This document shows, piece by piece, positions 17,571 through 28,403 of a DNA stretch of 64,000 nt. This stretch comes from Trinickia terrae. GTDB taxonomy: Bacteria > Pseudomonadota > Gammaproteobacteria > Burkholderiales > Burkholderiaceae. The notes under the pieces are model-generated. The model was given only the letters and a program-made list of their open reading frames with translations. It was not told the DNA's origin and searched no databases. The stretch is taken from contig NZ_SWJE01000025.1 of NCBI RefSeq assembly GCF_005144415.1, positions 1 through 64,000 of the forward strand, read 5' to 3'. The position numbers were made by a program, and so were the translations under genes. How positions within the stretch are numbered: the first letter of the stretch is position 1; every line of letters begins with the position of its first letter.

Positions 17571-20500
17571 TTAGAACTCGTAGCCAACCTGGGCGCGAAC
17601 CCCGGCTTCGCCGGATTGCGTCATCGATACTGCACCGTTCACCAGCAGGTTGCCGCTGCGCGAACGGTACGTCGCGCCTGCGGCAATCGCGTTGTACCCC
17701 TTGTAGTTGGCCGCACCCGCTGCCACCACCGTCTTGCCGGGACCGCTCGGCGTCATGTTCGGCATTGCCATCGCCGCGGCGATACCGCCGTATGCAGCTT
17801 TCGCGACCGAGTTGATGCTGTTGTTCATGTCGTTGCGCAATTGATTCAGCTGCCCGTAGTTGACTGCGTCATGCGCGTTCTGGCCGTTGGCGACGTTGGT
17901 GATGCGACGCTCGCTGCCTTGCGATCCGACCGAGACCGTGTTGTCTTCGCTGGCCACCGAACCCTGACCCAACGCGACCGAGTTCGCCCCCGTCGCTTGG
18001 GCTCCGCTGCCAATTGCAGTCGAGTTTGCACCCGAAGCATTCGAGGATCCGCCGATCGCCACCGATTCCGAACCGGTCGCCGCAGCAGCCGCGCCCGTCG
18101 TGTTAACGCTGGTACCCGAGCTACCGGTGGTCTGATTGTTGATCACGCGCTGGTTCAAGTCCGCGACTTGCTGGTTCGTGGCGTACAACTGGGCGCCCGT
18201 GACCGCGTCGGTGCTGTCGGCCGACAGCGTGCCGGCCGTCAGGTTCGTCATCGACACCGTCGATGTCGCATCCTCACCGCCAAGCGTGACCTTGTCGTGC
18301 GAGGCCGAGTCGTACTGCATCGCGTTCTGCACCACGCCACCACTTGCGATCAAGGTGTTGATCGACTTGATGTCGTCAGTGTTCCGCGTCACTTTCTGGT
18401 CAAGGTCATACAGTTGGCCGCCATTGACCGCCTGCGTGCTGCCCGCGCTGATGTCGCCTGCCGCCACGCCCATGAGGGTGCGGGCGCCAGCGGTACCCTG
18501 GAAGCTCACGGTCGTGCCGCCAGTCGTGCCCCCCACGCTGATCGCGTTCGTCGTCGCGTCTTGCTGTACCAGGCCGACCGAGCCCGACGAGATCTGCTGT
18601 GACAGCTTGCTGATGTCGGTCGTGTTGGTAGCAATGTCCTCGGTGTTCTTGGCTACGTTGGATTTCACAGCCGAAAGCTGACCGTAGTTCACCGCGTCAT
18701 TCGCGTTCGTGCCGTCGCTCACGTTCGTCAACTTGCGCGTGATCGCGTTGCCATTCGCGTCCTGACCCGCGAAGCTCACCTCCGTGCCGCCCACGTTCTT
18801 GCCTACCGTCAGGTTCTTCGTATCCGCGTCTTGTTGCACCAGGCCCACCGAGCCGCTGTCGATCTTGGCGGTGAGATCCGTGATATCACCGGTGTTCTTC
18901 GTCACACGGCCATCGAGGTCAGTCAATGCGCCATCCACGTTGGTCAGTGCATCACCCACGCTGTCCACCGTCTTGCCGTTCACCGTGTAGCTCGGGGCCG
19001 TCACCGTGCCGTCCGCGCCTACCGTCGAACCGCCTCCCAACGCCGCTGCCGTCGCCTTCGCATTGGCCGCGATGCTCGCTGTGTTCGTCGAGATGTTCGT
19101 CGTGTTCGTGGCGATATCTTTCGTGTTCTGGTCTACCGCGCTCTGTACCGTCGACAACTGACTGTAGTTGACCGCGTCGTTCGCGCTCGTGCCCTCGCTC
19201 ACGTTCGTCAGCTTGCGTGTGATCGCGTTGCCATTCGCATCCTGACCCGCGAAGCTCACTTCCGTGCCGCCCACGCTCTTGCCTACCGTCAGGTTCTTCG
19301 TATCCGCGTCTTGTTGCACCAGGCCCACCGAGCCCGAGCCGATTTGCGACGTCAGGTTCGAGACATTCGTGGTCAACGTGTCGATATTGCCCTCGGCCGT
19401 CGTCATGCGCGTGCCAAGGCCGCTCACCGTACTCGTCAGATTCGTTACGCTGGTGTTTGTCGCGTTCAGCTGACGCCCCGTCACCGCATCCGTGCTCGCG
19501 TCCGACAGCGTCGCATCCTGCAGGTTCGTCACCTTCGTGCCGCTCGCACCGCCCAGCGTCATCGTGCCCTTGTTCGTGTCGTCGTACTTCGCCGCCACGC
19601 CGTCCAGCGTGTTCAACTGCGTTTGCGCCGAACCAATCGCCGTGTTGTTCGCCGTGACTCGCGTATCCAAGTCGCTGATGCCGCTTTCCGCCGTGCTAAC
19701 ACGCGTGTCAATGCCGCTCACCGTCGTGCTCAGCGCACCGATGCTCGCCGTATTCTGATCCGCCGTGCTCTTAACCGCCGACAATTGACGCCCCGTCACC
19801 GCATCCGTGCTCGCGTCCGACAGCGTCGCATCCTGCAGGTTCGTCACCTTCGTGCCGCTCGCACCGCCCAGCGTCATCGTGCTCCTGGCCGTGCTGTCGT
19901 ACGTGGCTGCCACGCCGCTCAGCGTGTTCAACTGCGATTGCGCCGCGTTGATCGCCGTATTGTTGTCCGAAGTACGCGTGTCAAGGTTCGTCAACGCGCC
20001 TGCCGCATTCGCAAACGTCGCACCGCCGACGCTGTACGACGGCGCCGTGATCGTGCCGTTCGAGCCCACCGTCGCCCCCCCGCCCAGTGCACTCGCGGTT
20101 GCCTGCGCGTTGGCCGCAATGCTCGCCGTGTTGGCCGTGATGTTCGTCGCGTTCGCCGTCACTCGGCCATCGAGATTTGACAACGCACCGCCCACATTGG
20201 AGAACGCCGTACCGCCGACGGTATAGCTCGGCGCCGAAATCGTGCCGTCCGTACCGACCGCCGAGCCGCCGCCCAGCGCAGCCACCACGCGTGATGCGTT
20301 GGTATCGACAACAGTCTTCACGGCCGACACCTGTCCGACGTTGGCTGCGTCGGTGGCCTGCGTCCCGGCGGCGACGTTGGTGATTTGGCGCTGAGCGCTC
20401 GACGAACCGACCGAGACCTCACCCATAGAAGTCGTGACGGTCGCTTTGCTGTACGACAGCGGATCAGCCGTACTCGTGACTGCACCGCGGCTGGCAACCG

Positions 20501-21209
20501 AGTTGTTGCCAAGCGCTACGCCGTAGGTCGCGGAGGCGGTGCTACCCGTGCCAAACGCGATAGCATTGTCAGCAGACACCCCGGCCAGATAGCCCATGGC
20601 AATGGAGTTTTGTCCGCTGTTTGTTATGTTCGAACCGATTGAGACGCCGCCAGACTTGGACGACACAATGTTCGCGCCGATCGAGACAGTACTTTGTGCA
20701 GAAGCGCCCGTGTTAAAGCCGATCGCAACAGCATTTATGCTGGTCGCGGATGCCGTGTGACCGAGGGCAACCGAATTCCCAGCCGACGCAGTGGCGCCCG
20801 AGCCGATAGCCGTCGCGTAGAGCGCTTGATTATTCGTGCCCACCGTACCAGCTGAAGCACCCGCCCCGAAAGCAGCGGAGCCGGCACCATAAGCTTTGGC
20901 CATATAGCCAAACGCCGCGGCATAGTCGTCACTCCCGGTCCCCGGGGCATTAACCGCGTCGGCAACTGAAGAGGGTCCCACCGCCACGTCATTCAAGCCG
21001 GTCGCGGTGCCTCCACCTGCAACGTAGCTTGTTGCGTGTGCCGATTTCGATTCCAGAGCGAGATCCGCGCCGGCCATGGCAAGGATAACGGCCAGCAATT
21101 TGCCGCCGAGCGCGGAACGGGTGCCTTTTGTGTTGCTGCGAGCCAGCTCCGAAACCGCCGTCCAAATGCCGGTAGTTTCGTTCCAGATCACGCGATATGC
21201 CTTGTTCAC
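17571..21209 (-). CDS. Trimeric autotransporter adhesin (YadA/Hia family)
   Basis: A 1212-residue surface adhesin. The GTG at 21209 is the likely start: AAAGGA precedes it and it yields the extended signal region [15 protein letters not shown] found in this family, with the hydrophobic signal core ending near AHA. The head (roughly residues 60-280) is made of YadA-like repeats of the form NSVALG/NAVAIG. A long stalk follows, with coiled-coil runs, several neck-like [16 protein letters not shown] blocks and GGGSTVG units. A second short head ([14 protein letters not shown]) comes next, and the last 80 residues form the membrane anchor ending VGYEF. Stalk segments are duplicated at DNA level. 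It should trimerise in the outer membrane and mediate adhesion. Confidence 0.95.
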   Translation of the reverse strand: MNKAYRVIWNETTGIWTAVSELARSNTKGTRSALGGKLLAVILAMAGADLALESKSAHATSYVAGGGTATGLNDVAVGPSSVADAVNAPGTGSDDYAAAFGYMAKAYGAGSAAFGAGASAGTVGTNNQALYATAIGSGATASAGNSVALGHTASATSINAVAIGFNTGASAQSTVSIGANIVSSKSGGVSIGSNITNSGQNSIAMGYLAGVSADNAIAFGTGSTASATYGVALGNNSVASRGAVTSTADPLSYSKATVTTSMGEVSVGSSSAQRQITNVAAGTQATDAANVGQVSAVKTVVDTNASRVVAALGGGSAVGTDGTISAPSYTVGGTAFSNVGGALSNLDGRVTANATNITANTASIAANAQATASALGGGATVGSNGTITAPSYSVGGATFANAAGALTNLDTRTSDNNTAINAAQSQLNTLSGVAATYDSTARSTMTLGGASGTKVTNLQDATLSDASTDAVTGRQLSAVKSTADQNTASIGALSTTVSGIDTRVSTAESGISDLDTRVTANNTAIGSAQTQLNTLDGVAAKYDDTNKGTMTLGGASGTKVTNLQDATLSDASTDAVTGRQLNATNTSVTNLTSTVSGLGTRMTTAEGNIDTLTTNVSNLTSQIGSGSVGLVQQDADTKNLTVGKSVGGTEVSFAGQDANGNAITRKLTNVSEGTSANDAVNYSQLSTVQSAVDQNTKDIATNTTNISTNTASIAANAKATAAALGGGSTVGADGTVTAPSYTVNGKTVDSVGDALTNVDGALTDLDGRVTKNTGDITDLTAKIDSGSVGLVQQDADTKNLTVGKNVGGTEVSFAGQDANGNAITRKLTNVSDGTNANDAVNYGQLSAVKSNVAKNTEDIATNTTDISKLSQQISSGSVGLVQQDATTNAISVGGTTGGTTVSFQGTAGARTLMGVAAGDISAGSTQAVNGGQLYDLDQKVTRNTDDIKSINTLIASGGVVQNAMQYDSASHDKVTLGGEDATSTVSMTNLTAGTLSADSTDAVTGAQLYATNQQVADLNQRVINNQTTGSSGTSVNTTGAAAAATGSESVAIGGSSNASGANSTAIGSGAQATGANSVALGQGSVASEDNTVSVGSQGSERRITNVANGQNAHDAVNYGQLNQLRNDMNNSINSVAKAAYGGIAAAMAMPNMTPSGPGKTVVAAGAANYKGYNAIAAGATYRSRSGNLLVNGAVSMTQSGEAGVRAQVGYEF
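18721..19334. repeat. Near-identical 134-bp direct repeats within the adhesin gene, period 480 bp
   Basis: Bases 18721-18854 and 19201-19334 match at all but a handful of positions and are exactly 480 bp (160 codons) apart. They encode the stalk module TKNLTVGK…[16 protein letters not shown]. This indicates a recent in-frame duplication, or continuing gene conversion, of a 160-residue stalk unit. Confidence 0.9.
19471..19882. repeat. Identical 97-bp direct repeats within the adhesin gene, period 315 bp
   Basis: Bases 19471-19567 and 19786-19882 are identical over 97 bp, 315 bp (105 codons) apart. They encode the neck-like block [20 protein letters not shown] followed by TDAVTGRQL. Identity at silent positions points to recent copying. 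Confidence 0.9.
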
Positions 21210-21542
21210 GGTCTTTCCTTTGCAATATTCGGAGCGATTGAAATGAGATGGCACGACATTTCCAACCGATCTCAATACGTCGATTCGGAGCCTAGCTGGA
21301 GAAACAGCGGGGAAATGAGACAAGCGTCGCCGCACTAACTAACTGGCTGCCGTGCTTTGAGACCAATTTACAGACACCCAATCCGATACCGAATCAGACA
21401 ATTCCTAATTTTTATGAGCGGCACATCAAGGATGCTGAAAAGACCTGAATTACCCGTTCGCATTTTTCAGATAGACATTCGACGGGCATAACTCCGCTTG
21501 CATCGGCGTTCACTTCCCGCAAACAGGATCCGACGCGCAAAG
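21210..21542. other. Upstream region of the adhesin gene
   Basis: A stretch of about 330 bp, AT-richer than its surroundings, between the adhesin start and the maeB terminator. It should hold the adhesin promoter (reading leftward). I see no coding bias, no simple-sequence tract suggestive of phase variation, and no palindrome strong enough to name as an operator. Confidence 0.4.
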
Positions 21543-21575
21543 AAAAACGCCACGAAACTCTCGTTTCGTGGCGTT
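21543..21575 (-). terminator. Intrinsic terminator of maeB
   Basis: Arms AACGCCACGAAAC (21546-21558) and 21563-21575 with loop TCTC. Read on the minus strand it is followed by TTTTTCT, the canonical layout for ending the leftward maeB transcript about 65 bp after its stop codon. Confidence 0.92.
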
Positions 21576-21639
21576 CATTTCCAGCAATCAAACGCTACCG
21601 CCATGCAGCGGCGCGTCGATTTACATCAGCATCGGCCCA

Positions 21640-23910
21640 TCACCCAACCTGCGCGTTCGCCGCTGCAACAGCCGTCATATTGATGATGCGGCGTACCGTC
21701 GCCGCCGGCGTCAGGATATGCACCGGCTTGGCCGCACCCAGCAGGACCGGTCCCACCGTCACCCCCTCGCCTCCGATCATCTTCAGCAGGTTGTAGGTAA
21801 TGTTTGCCGCCTCGACGTTCGGCATGATGAGGAGGTTCGCCTCGCCGTGCAGCGTCGTGCCCGGGAACGCCTGCTTGCGGACAGCTTCCGACAGCGCCGC
21901 ATCGCCATGCATCTCGCCGTCCACTTCGAGCTGCGGCGCGCGCGCCGCGATCAGCTCGCGCGCCTCGGCCATCCGCCGCGACGACGCCGACGGCGCGCTG
22001 CCGAAGTTCGAATTCGACAGCAGCGCGATCTTCGGCGCCACGCCGAACTTCTCGACTTCGCTCGCGGCCAGGATCGCCATCTCGGCGAGTTGCTCGGCGC
22101 TCGGCGTCTCGTTGACGTAGGTGTCGCAGATGAACAGGTTGCGCCCCGGCAGCATCAGCAGGTTCATCGCCGCGAAATGCTCGGCGTTCGACGCGCGGCC
22201 GAGCACCTGGTCGATGAACTTCAGATGGCTGTGGTAGGTGTCGATCAAGCCGCAGATCATGCCGTCCGCGTCGCCCAGCTTCACGAGAATCGCGCCGATC
22301 AGCGTGTTGAATTTGCGCATCGCGGCCTTCGCGACCTCCGGCGTCACACCGTCGCGCGCACCCAGTTCGTGATACGCCTGCCAGCACTTCTGGTAGCGCG
22401 GGTCGTCTTCGGGATTCACGATCTCGAAATCCTCGCCGCACTTGAGCTTCGAGCCCATCTTCTTCAAGCGCATCTCGACGACCGCCGGACGGCCGACGAT
22501 GATCGGCTTCGCAATCTTCTCGGTCAGCACGAATTGCGCTGCGCGCAGCACGCGCTCGTCCTCGCCTTCCGCGAACACGATGCGCGCCCCCTTCTGCTTC
22601 GCCGACGCGAACACCGGGCGCATCACCATGCCGGTGCGGTAGACCGTCGCGCCGAGCTGCTCGCGGTAGGCGTCCATGTCGAGGATCGGGCGCGTCGCGA
22701 CGCCCGAATCCATCGCCGCCTGCGCCACGGCCGGCGCGATCTTGATGATGAGGCGCGGGTCGAACGGCTTCGGAATCAGATACTCGGGACCGAATTCGAG
22801 CGTGTGGCCTTCATAGGCCTTCGCGACTTCGTCGCCCTGGTCGGTTTCCTCGGCGAGCTCGGCAATCGCGCGCACGCAGGCGAGCTTCATCTCTTCCGTG
22901 ATCGTCGTCGCGCCGACGTCGAGCGCGCCGCGGAAGATGAACGGGAAGCACAGCACGTTGTTGACCTGGTTCGGATAGTCCGAACGGCCCGTCGCAATGA
23001 TCGCGTCCGGGCGCACCTTCTTCGCTTCCTCCGGGCGGATTTCCGGCTCGGGGTTCGCGAGCGCGAGAATCAGCGGCTTGTCGGCCATCTCCTTGACCAT
23101 CTCGGGCTTCAGCACGCCCGCGCTCGAGCAGCCGAGGAACACGTCAGCCTGCTTGATCGCGTCGCCGAGCGTGCGCGCATCGGTGTTCGCCGCGTAGCGC
23201 TCCTTCGACGGATCGAGGCCGCCCCGGCCCTCATAGATCACGCCCTTCGAATCGGCGACGAGCACGTTCTTCTTCGACAGGCCCAGGTTCACGAGCAGGT
23301 CCAGGCACGCGATAGCCGCCGCGCCCGCGCCCGAGCAAACGAGCTTCACGCTGCCGAGATCCTTGCCGACCACCTTCAGGCCGTTCAGGATCGCCGCCGA
23401 CGCGATGATCGCCGTGCCGTGCTGGTCGTCGTGGAAAACGGGGATCTTCATGCGCTCGCGCAGCTTCTTCTCGATGTAGAAGCACTCGGGCGCCTTGATG
23501 TCCTCGAGATTGATGCCGCCGAGCGTGGGCTCGAGCATCGCGATCGCGTCGACGAGCTTGTCGGGATCGGATTCGGAGAGCTCGATATCGAACACGTCGA
23601 TGCCGGCGAACTTCTTGAAGAGACAGCCCTTGCCTTCCATCACCGGCTTCGCGGCCAACGGGCCGATGTTGCCGAGGCCGAGCACCGCGGTGCCGTTCGT
23701 GATCACGCCGACCAGGTTGCCGCGCGACGTGTACTTCTGCGCGTCGAGCGGATCGGCATGAATCGCCTCGCACGCGGCGGCCACGCCGGGCGAGTACGCA
23801 AGAGACAGATCGAGCTGGTTCGACAGCGGCTTGGTGGGCGTCACCGAAATCTTGCCGGGTTTCGGGTTCTGGTGGTACGCGAGAGCGCTTTGCTTCAGTT
23901 GTTCGTCCAT
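21640..23910 (-). CDS. maeB: NADP-dependent malic enzyme, MaeB-type with phosphotransacetylase-like domain
   Basis: A 756-residue cytoplasmic enzyme decarboxylating malate to pyruvate with NADPH formation. The first 420 residues are the malic-enzyme part: [27 protein letters not shown], the metal/active site FHDDQHGTA, and the nucleotide site [12 protein letters not shown]. The C-terminal 320 residues resemble phosphate acetyltransferase and in this enzyme class are regulatory (acetyl-CoA) rather than catalytic. Length is typical. It is divergent from pyrE across about 500 bp and has its own terminator. Confidence 0.96.
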   Translation of the reverse strand: MDEQLKQSALAYHQNPKPGKISVTPTKPLSNQLDLSLAYSPGVAAACEAIHADPLDAQKYTSRGNLVGVITNGTAVLGLGNIGPLAAKPVMEGKGCLFKKFAGIDVFDIELSESDPDKLVDAIAMLEPTLGGINLEDIKAPECFYIEKKLRERMKIPVFHDDQHGTAIIASAAILNGLKVVGKDLGSVKLVCSGAGAAAIACLDLLVNLGLSKKNVLVADSKGVIYEGRGGLDPSKERYAANTDARTLGDAIKQADVFLGCSSAGVLKPEMVKEMADKPLILALANPEPEIRPEEAKKVRPDAIIATGRSDYPNQVNNVLCFPFIFRGALDVGATTITEEMKLACVRAIAELAEETDQGDEVAKAYEGHTLEFGPEYLIPKPFDPRLIIKIAPAVAQAAMDSGVATRPILDMDAYREQLGATVYRTGMVMRPVFASAKQKGARIVFAEGEDERVLRAAQFVLTEKIAKPIIVGRPAVVEMRLKKMGSKLKCGEDFEIVNPEDDPRYQKCWQAYHELGARDGVTPEVAKAAMRKFNTLIGAILVKLGDADGMICGLIDTYHSHLKFIDQVLGRASNAEHFAAMNLLMLPGRNLFICDTYVNETPSAEQLAEMAILAASEVEKFGVAPKIALLSNSNFGSAPSASSRRMAEARELIAARAPQLEVDGEMHGDAALSEAVRKQAFPGTTLHGEANLLIMPNVEAANITYNLLKMIGGEGVTVGPVLLGAAKPVHILTPAATVRRIINMTAVAAANAQVG

Positions 23911-24417
23911 GTTTTGGCCTGCGAGACGTTATGAATAGGGCCCAGCACTGCGCTACGAGCCGCGTTGGCGAATTCCGGTCGGAGGGTCGGCGGCAGCGGC
24001 TCTTCTGCGCGCCGGTTGGGCGCGGCATCGAGCCTTGGCGGTGGCAAGACAGCGCAGTACATTTTTCAGGGGGAGTTAGTGTACACCCCCTAATCCCAAA
24101 TTCGTGCGGCATGGCGAGCGGCGGCAAGCCGCGACAGACGGGCGGCCGCGATGCTGCAAGGCAGCATGACGGACCTCGCGGCTGCGCCCGGACGCATGCG
24201 CCGACCCGGGGCGTCGACCAGCCGGCATAAGGGCAGGCCGGTCCGCTCAAGGGGTCCCAAGTCGGGTAAAATGTCGGCCTACGCGCGCAGCAAACCGGCC
24301 GCTTGACAGTCTTGCGCGGCCCGCGCCCGGCCCATCGCGGCTCCGGACGCATTGACCAGCGCCGCCCGGGCTACGCGCCCGCCTCTCTTGCTTTGCTATC
24401 ACCCAAGGATTCGCCCC
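23911..24417. other. Intergenic region between maeB and pyrE
   Basis: A 507-bp gap with divergent promoters. No coding bias was found on either strand. The only local symmetry I note is GTGTACAC in 24078-24090, flanked by runs of G and C (GGGGG…CCCCC) that could form a short stem. I see no riboswitch fold I recognise upstream of pyrE. Confidence 0.4.
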
Positions 24418-25104
24418 ATGACAGGCATCGATCGCCAAACGATCTCCGACACGACCGCCAAGATCCTGCTCGAAGTGCAGGCGGTGCACTTCAACGCCGA
24501 AAAGCCGTACATCTTCACGTCCGGCTGGGCGAGCCCCGTTTATATCGATTGCCGCAAGCTGATTTCCTATCCGCGCGTGCGCCGCGGCCTGATGGAGATG
24601 GCCGAAGCGACGATCCTGCGCGACGTCGGCTTCGAGCAGATCGACGCCGTCGCGGGCGGCGAAACCGCCGGCATCCCGTTCGCGGCCTGGATCGCCGACC
24701 GCCTGATGCTGCCGATGCAATACGTGCGCAAGAAGCCGAAGGGTTTCGGCCGCAATGCGCAGATCGAAGGCAACCTGGAAGAGGGCTCGCGCGTGCTGCT
24801 CGTCGAGGACCTGACCACCGACAGCCGCAGCAAGATCAACTTCATCAACGCGCTGCGCACGGCCGGCGCGAAGGTGAACCACTGCTTCGTGCTGTTCCAC
24901 TACAACATCTTCAAGGAGAGCGTCTCGGTGCTGAAGGACATCGACGTCGACCTGCACGCGCTCGCCACGTGGTGGGACGTGCTGCGCGTCGCGAAGGCGT
25001 CGGGCTACTTCGACACCAACACGCTCGACGAAGTCGAGAAGTTCCTGCACGCTCCGGCCGAGTGGTCGGCCGCGCACGGCGGCGCCACGGCGGCGCCGCA
25101 GTAA
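24418..25104 (+). CDS. pyrE: Orotate phosphoribosyltransferase
   Basis: A 228-residue enzyme adding PRPP to orotate to form orotidine 5'-phosphate in pyrimidine synthesis. The orotate-side motif [18 protein letters not shown] (about residues 34-51) and the PRPP-binding motif [14 protein letters not shown] are intact. The C-terminus is slightly extended with an Ala-rich tail. The ATG at 24418 is preceded by a CCAAGGATT site. It is a single gene with a strong terminator shared with the convergent response regulator. Confidence 0.95.
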   Translation: MTGIDRQTISDTTAKILLEVQAVHFNAEKPYIFTSGWASPVYIDCRKLISYPRVRRGLMEMAEATILRDVGFEQIDAVAGGETAGIPFAAWIADRLMLPMQYVRKKPKGFGRNAQIEGNLEEGSRVLLVEDLTTDSRSKINFINALRTAGAKVNHCFVLFHYNIFKESVSVLKDIDVDLHALATWWDVLRVAKASGYFDTNTLDEVEKFLHAPAEWSAAHGGATAAPQ

Positions 25105-25148
25105 GGCCGGGCACGCGGCGATCGAGGTTTCGTTGACCGCACGAAAGC

Positions 25149-25184
25149 AAAAGCCGCCTGTCGTCGCGACAGGCGGCTTTTTTT
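25149..25184. terminator. Bidirectional intrinsic terminator after pyrE
   Basis: Fifteen-base arms AAAAGCCGCCTGTCG (25149-25163) and 25167-25181 with a TCG loop, followed by TTTT. The left A-run also suits the convergent response-regulator transcript. Confidence 0.92.
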
Positions 25185-25225
25185 CACCGCACGTTCCCCA
25201 GCCCGCAAGCCGAGCGTCCTTCAAC

Positions 25226-25897
25226 TCACTCGGGGGCGTTGGACGACAGGTTCATCAACCCGTTGCTCTGCGCGTATTGGAACAGCTCCGAGTCGCGCTC
25301 GAGCCCGAGCTTGCGCATCGCCATGTTCTTTTGCGTACTGATGGTCTTGATGCTGCGATTGAGCTGCGTCGAAATTTCCTTGATGGTCATCCCGGACACG
25401 AAGAGCCGCACGACTTCGAGCTCGCGCCGCGACAAGATCACGTCCTCGGTCTTGCCGCCGGCGTTGATGCGCAGCGTGTCGAGCGAGGTCCGCACCGACG
25501 GGCTCGAGTACGGCAGGTCGCGCATCACATGGCGGATCGCCAGGCCGATATGGGCAAGGTCGTCCGACTTGTTGACGACCGCGATCACGCCGATCTCGCC
25601 GAGCCGCTTCAAGAGCGCCGCGTTCTCGAGCATCGTCAGCACGACGATGCGCAGGCTAGGGAAGTGGCGCAGGATGTAGCTGATGAGCGGCAAGCCGTCG
25701 CCATACTGGCCGCCCGGCATCGCGAGATCGGTCACCAGCACGTCGCAAGGCACCGTCTGCAGGATCTTGACGAGCTCGGTCGATTGACGTGCCTGCGCCA
25801 CCACCTGGACATCCGGAAATTTCATCAGCGCCTGCTCGGCCCCCAGCAAAATCACCGGATGGTCGTCCGCTACGACCACTTTCATTCGATGTTGCAT
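25226..25897 (-). CDS. NarL/RcsB-type response regulator
   Basis: A 223-residue DNA-binding response regulator. The N-terminal receiver has the acidic pair in VVADDHPV and phosphoacceptor Asp57 in LVTDLAMPGG. The C-terminal LuxR-type HTH includes LSRRELEVVRLFVSGMTIKEI and NRSIKTISTQK, closest in wording to RcsB. ATG 25897 is preferred because GGACGGAAG lies before it; an in-frame ATG at 25939 would add 14 residues but has a poor ribosome site. No kinase gene is adjacent. A paralogue encoded at 43446 sits next to an RcsC-like kinase, so cross-talk is possible. Confidence 0.88.
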   Translation of the reverse strand: MQHRMKVVVADDHPVILLGAEQALMKFPDVQVVAQARQSTELVKILQTVPCDVLVTDLAMPGGQYGDGLPLISYILRHFPSLRIVVLTMLENAALLKRLGEIGVIAVVNKSDDLAHIGLAIRHVMRDLPYSSPSVRTSLDTLRINAGGKTEDVILSRRELEVVRLFVSGMTIKEISTQLNRSIKTISTQKNMAMRKLGLERDSELFQYAQSNGLMNLSSNAPE

Positions 25898-26173
25898 TGG
25901 CTTCCGTCCGGATATTGCGCTTTCCGATAATTCGTTCATGCAAACCGTTATTTATTTGTGTTCGTGACGCCGACCGGCCTGTGCCGGGCTGTCGGCATCC
26001 CTAACAGCCCCCCGAAATGGCCGAGACCCAGTACCGCGCATCTCGTCGCGGTAATCCCGATAACCACCGCGCACCCCTAATGTTAGACTTGAATCCATGT
26101 CCGGGCACATTATTGGGACACTAATCGTTCAAAGAAAACCTTGAAGCATCGCCCCTGACAGGAGAGTCGGCAC

Positions 26174-26776
26174 ATGCGCAAGCGTTGCCAGATCGTTCCA
26201 CCCACTTCGCTTCCCCCCCGCCTGCCTTATCTGGCGCTCACGCTCCTGAGCGCCGCCATCATAATCGCCAACGGCCCCGGCGCGCTCGCAGAAGACGCCT
26301 TTTCCGTGACCAGTATCGACCTTCGGCCCGGCAGCACGGTGCCGCAAGCCCTGGTCTTCGACCAGGGCGACTGTAAAGGCGGCAACCGGTCGCCCCAGCT
26401 TTCATGGCGTGACGCGCCGGCCGGCACCCGCAGTTTCGCAGTGACGATGTTCGACCCGGACTCGCCCGGCCCCGGTTGGTGGCACTGGGCCGTGGCCGGC
26501 ATCCCCGCCAACGTTCGTCAACTGCCCGCCAACGCGAGCGCATCGGGCTATCTGAAAAAGCTCGGCGCCGTCGAAGCGCGCAACGACTTCGACACCGACG
26601 GCTACGGCGGCCCGTGTCCCCCGCCCGGCAAGCCTCACCGCTATGTGATCACCGTCTATGCGCTCGACACCGCCGATCTGCGGCTTGCGTCCGGCCGGCC
26701 CGCGATGATGTTCGACCACGAGATCGGCACGGCCGCGCTAGGTTCGGCGCGGCTCGTCGTCAACTACGGACGTTGA
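26174..26776 (+). CDS. Exported PEBP-family protein (YbhB/YbcL-like)
   Basis: A 200-residue member of the phosphatidylethanolamine-binding/Raf-kinase-inhibitor-like family. An N-terminal signal segment (about residues 18-40, ending ALAED) suggests a periplasmic location. Family blocks are visible: SPQLSWRDAPAGTRSFAVTM, the anion-pocket DPDSPGP, WHWAVAGIP, and GPCPPPGKPHRYVI. The bacterial members have no settled biochemical role. A single-gene unit preceded by CAGGAGAG. A cluster of charged residues before the hydrophobic stretch makes the signal longer than usual. Confidence 0.85.
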   Translation: MRKRCQIVPPTSLPPRLPYLALTLLSAAIIIANGPGALAEDAFSVTSIDLRPGSTVPQALVFDQGDCKGGNRSPQLSWRDAPAGTRSFAVTMFDPDSPGPGWWHWAVAGIPANVRQLPANASASGYLKKLGAVEARNDFDTDGYGGPCPPPGKPHRYVITVYALDTADLRLASGRPAMMFDHEIGTAALGSARLVVNYGR

Positions 26777-27023
26777 CGGACCTGTCCACGCCGCGCACAC
26801 CGCTCGGCCCTTGACGAAAGCGCCGCATGGCGCGGCGAATCGGCCTCGAACGACGAGCAACCGCCCGGGAACTGCCGGCATTTGTGTCATATCTGCGTCA
26901 TTTGACCGATGCAACGTGTTTTTTGGACATGTCCGTACGCACGCGCCGCCGTCCGGTCTTAAAATCACGGATTCCGCGGGCGAGCGCCCATCTGGTGAAT
27001 TCAGTCAGTAGAGCGAGATAGAG

Positions 27024-27971
27024 ATGAGCACGAAGGTTTTTGTCGACGGACAGGAAGGGACAACCGGCCTGAAGATTTTCGAGTACTTGTCGCAGCGCAA
27101 CGACGTGGAGATCCTGCGTATCGACGAAGCGAAGCGCAAGGACGTCGACGAGCGGCGCCGGCTCATCAACGCGTCCGACGTCACGTTCCTGTGCCTGCCC
27201 GATGTCGCGTCGCGCGAATCGGCCTCGTTCGTCGAGAACGACCGCACCGTCATGATCGATGCGAGCACCGCGTTTCGCACCGACGCCGACTGGGCCTACG
27301 GCCTGCCCGAGTTGGCGCGCGCCCAGCGCGAGCGCCTGCGCACGGCCAAGCGCATCGCGGTGCCGGGCTGCCACGCGTCGGCATTCGTGCTCGCGATGCG
27401 GCCGCTCGTCGGCGCCGGCGTGGTGTCGCCCGAGTTCGCCGCACACAGCTATTCGATCACCGGCTATAGCGGTGGCGGCAAGAAAATGATTGCGGACTAC
27501 GAAGCAGGCGGCAACGCCAAGCTCATGAGCCCGCGCCCCTATGCGCTCGGCCTCACGCACAAGCACCTGCCGGAGATGGCCGCGCACACCGGCCTGAAGT
27601 CGGCACCGATTTTCACGCCGATCGTCGGCAGCTTCTACAAGGGCCTCGCCGTCACGACCTACTTCTCGCCGGGCGACCTCGCGAAGCGCGTGCGTCCGCA
27701 AGACGTGCAGGCGATCTTCGCCGAATACTATGCGGGCGAAGCGTTCGTGCGCGTCGCGCCGTTCGATGCAGAAGACAGCCTCGATGCCGGCTTCTTCGAC
27801 GTCCAGGCGAACAACGACACCAACCGCGTCGACCTGTTCGTGTTCGGCAACGAGGAGCGCTTCGTCACCGTCGCGCGGCTCGACAACCTCGGCAAGGGCG
27901 CGTCGGGTGCTGCGATCCAGTGCATGAACCTCAGCATCGGGGCCGCCGAAGACACCGGCCTGAATCGCTGA
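27024..27971 (+). CDS. argC: N-acetyl-gamma-glutamyl-phosphate reductase, type 2
   Basis: A 315-residue enzyme of arginine synthesis reducing N-acetylglutamyl phosphate to the semialdehyde with NADPH. It is the short (type 2) form. The nucleotide-binding start is [18 protein letters not shown], and the catalytic Cys116 lies in VPGCHASAF. The SGGGKKM loop is present. It is not clustered with other arg genes here; Burkholderia genomes often carry a second argC elsewhere, which cannot be judged from this window. Confidence 0.93.
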   Translation: MSTKVFVDGQEGTTGLKIFEYLSQRNDVEILRIDEAKRKDVDERRRLINASDVTFLCLPDVASRESASFVENDRTVMIDASTAFRTDADWAYGLPELARAQRERLRTAKRIAVPGCHASAFVLAMRPLVGAGVVSPEFAAHSYSITGYSGGGKKMIADYEAGGNAKLMSPRPYALGLTHKHLPEMAAHTGLKSAPIFTPIVGSFYKGLAVTTYFSPGDLAKRVRPQDVQAIFAEYYAGEAFVRVAPFDAEDSLDAGFFDVQANNDTNRVDLFVFGNEERFVTVARLDNLGKGASGAAIQCMNLSIGAAEDTGLNR

Positions 27972-27993
27972 GCGCGATTCCGTTCGCCCAGCA

Positions 27994-28024
27994 AAGCCGG
28001 CTCGATCGAGCCGGCTTTTTTATT
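27994..28024 (+). terminator. Intrinsic terminator of argC
   Basis: Palindrome AAGCCGGCTC (27994-28003), loop GATC, complement 28008-28017, followed by TTTTATTT. It lies 22 bp after the argC stop codon. Confidence 0.92.
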
Positions 28025-28212
28025 TCAACGCCCCTCGCCATCGCTTTAAATCTCCAATATCACGCAATATGAATTACATAATTTAAAATCCAATAGAAAT
28101 TCAATACAGATCGGCAATTCATTCCGCCGTTTCGCAGGCGGAATTGAAAGCGGACCCGCTCATCACGTTCGTCGCGCTTTCGTACAAGTTTTGAAGAGCT
28201 TTGCATGGGACT
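28025..28212. other. AT-rich gene-free block
   Basis: About 190 bp, clearly richer in A and T than the flanking genes. It contains a small stem (ATTCCGCC 28121-28128 pairing with 28137-28144, 8-nt loop) but no open frame with coding bias. A small RNA here is possible but unsupported beyond the stem. The dispersed palindrome copy 1 follows. Confidence 0.35.
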
Positions 28213-28238
28213 CAAGTAAGCGCTAAAGCGCTAACTTG
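28213..28238. repeat. Dispersed palindromic repeat, copy 1
   Basis: The core AAGCGCTAAAGCGCTAACTT matches copies at 31172 and 52745 in the pattern AGTAAGCGCT-N-AAGCGCTAACT. Two self-complementary AGCGCT hexamers lie within a larger imperfect palindrome. It is intergenic and is followed by a GTCGACAC stretch similar to the one after copy 2. Confidence 0.85.
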
Positions 28239-28248
28239 GGTCGACACG

Positions 28249-28277
28249 AAAAAAAAGCCCGCCTAGGTTGGCGGGCT
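28249..28277 (-). terminator. Intrinsic terminator on the minus strand
   Basis: AGCCCGCC (28256-28263) pairs with GGCGGGCT (28270-28277) around TAGGTT. Read leftward it is followed by an uninterrupted run of T (the A-run 28249-28256). It suits the end of the transcript of the receiver-domain gene, about 125 bp after that gene's stop codon. Confidence 0.85.
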
Positions 28278-28403
28278 GAATCCATATCAGAGGAGACATG
28301 GAGGAGACAGTTCCTACTATAGCAAACCCTGTGATGCAGTGCAACATCCCTCGATTCGCCCGGCGGTTGCGTTGCATTTACGCAACAAGCGAGAATCAAG
28401 CGC

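Noticed and set aside
21568-23934. 788-codon plus-strand frame over maeB
   Set aside because: It is the mirror frame of the malic enzyme gene, Arg/His/Leu-rich, with no recognisable domain. Likewise long frames opposite zwf, the hybrid kinase and the adhesin are shadows.
26925-26934. GGACATGTCC palindrome upstream of argC
   Set aside because: A single 10-bp palindrome is expected by chance at this scale; no promoter context or second copy supports it.
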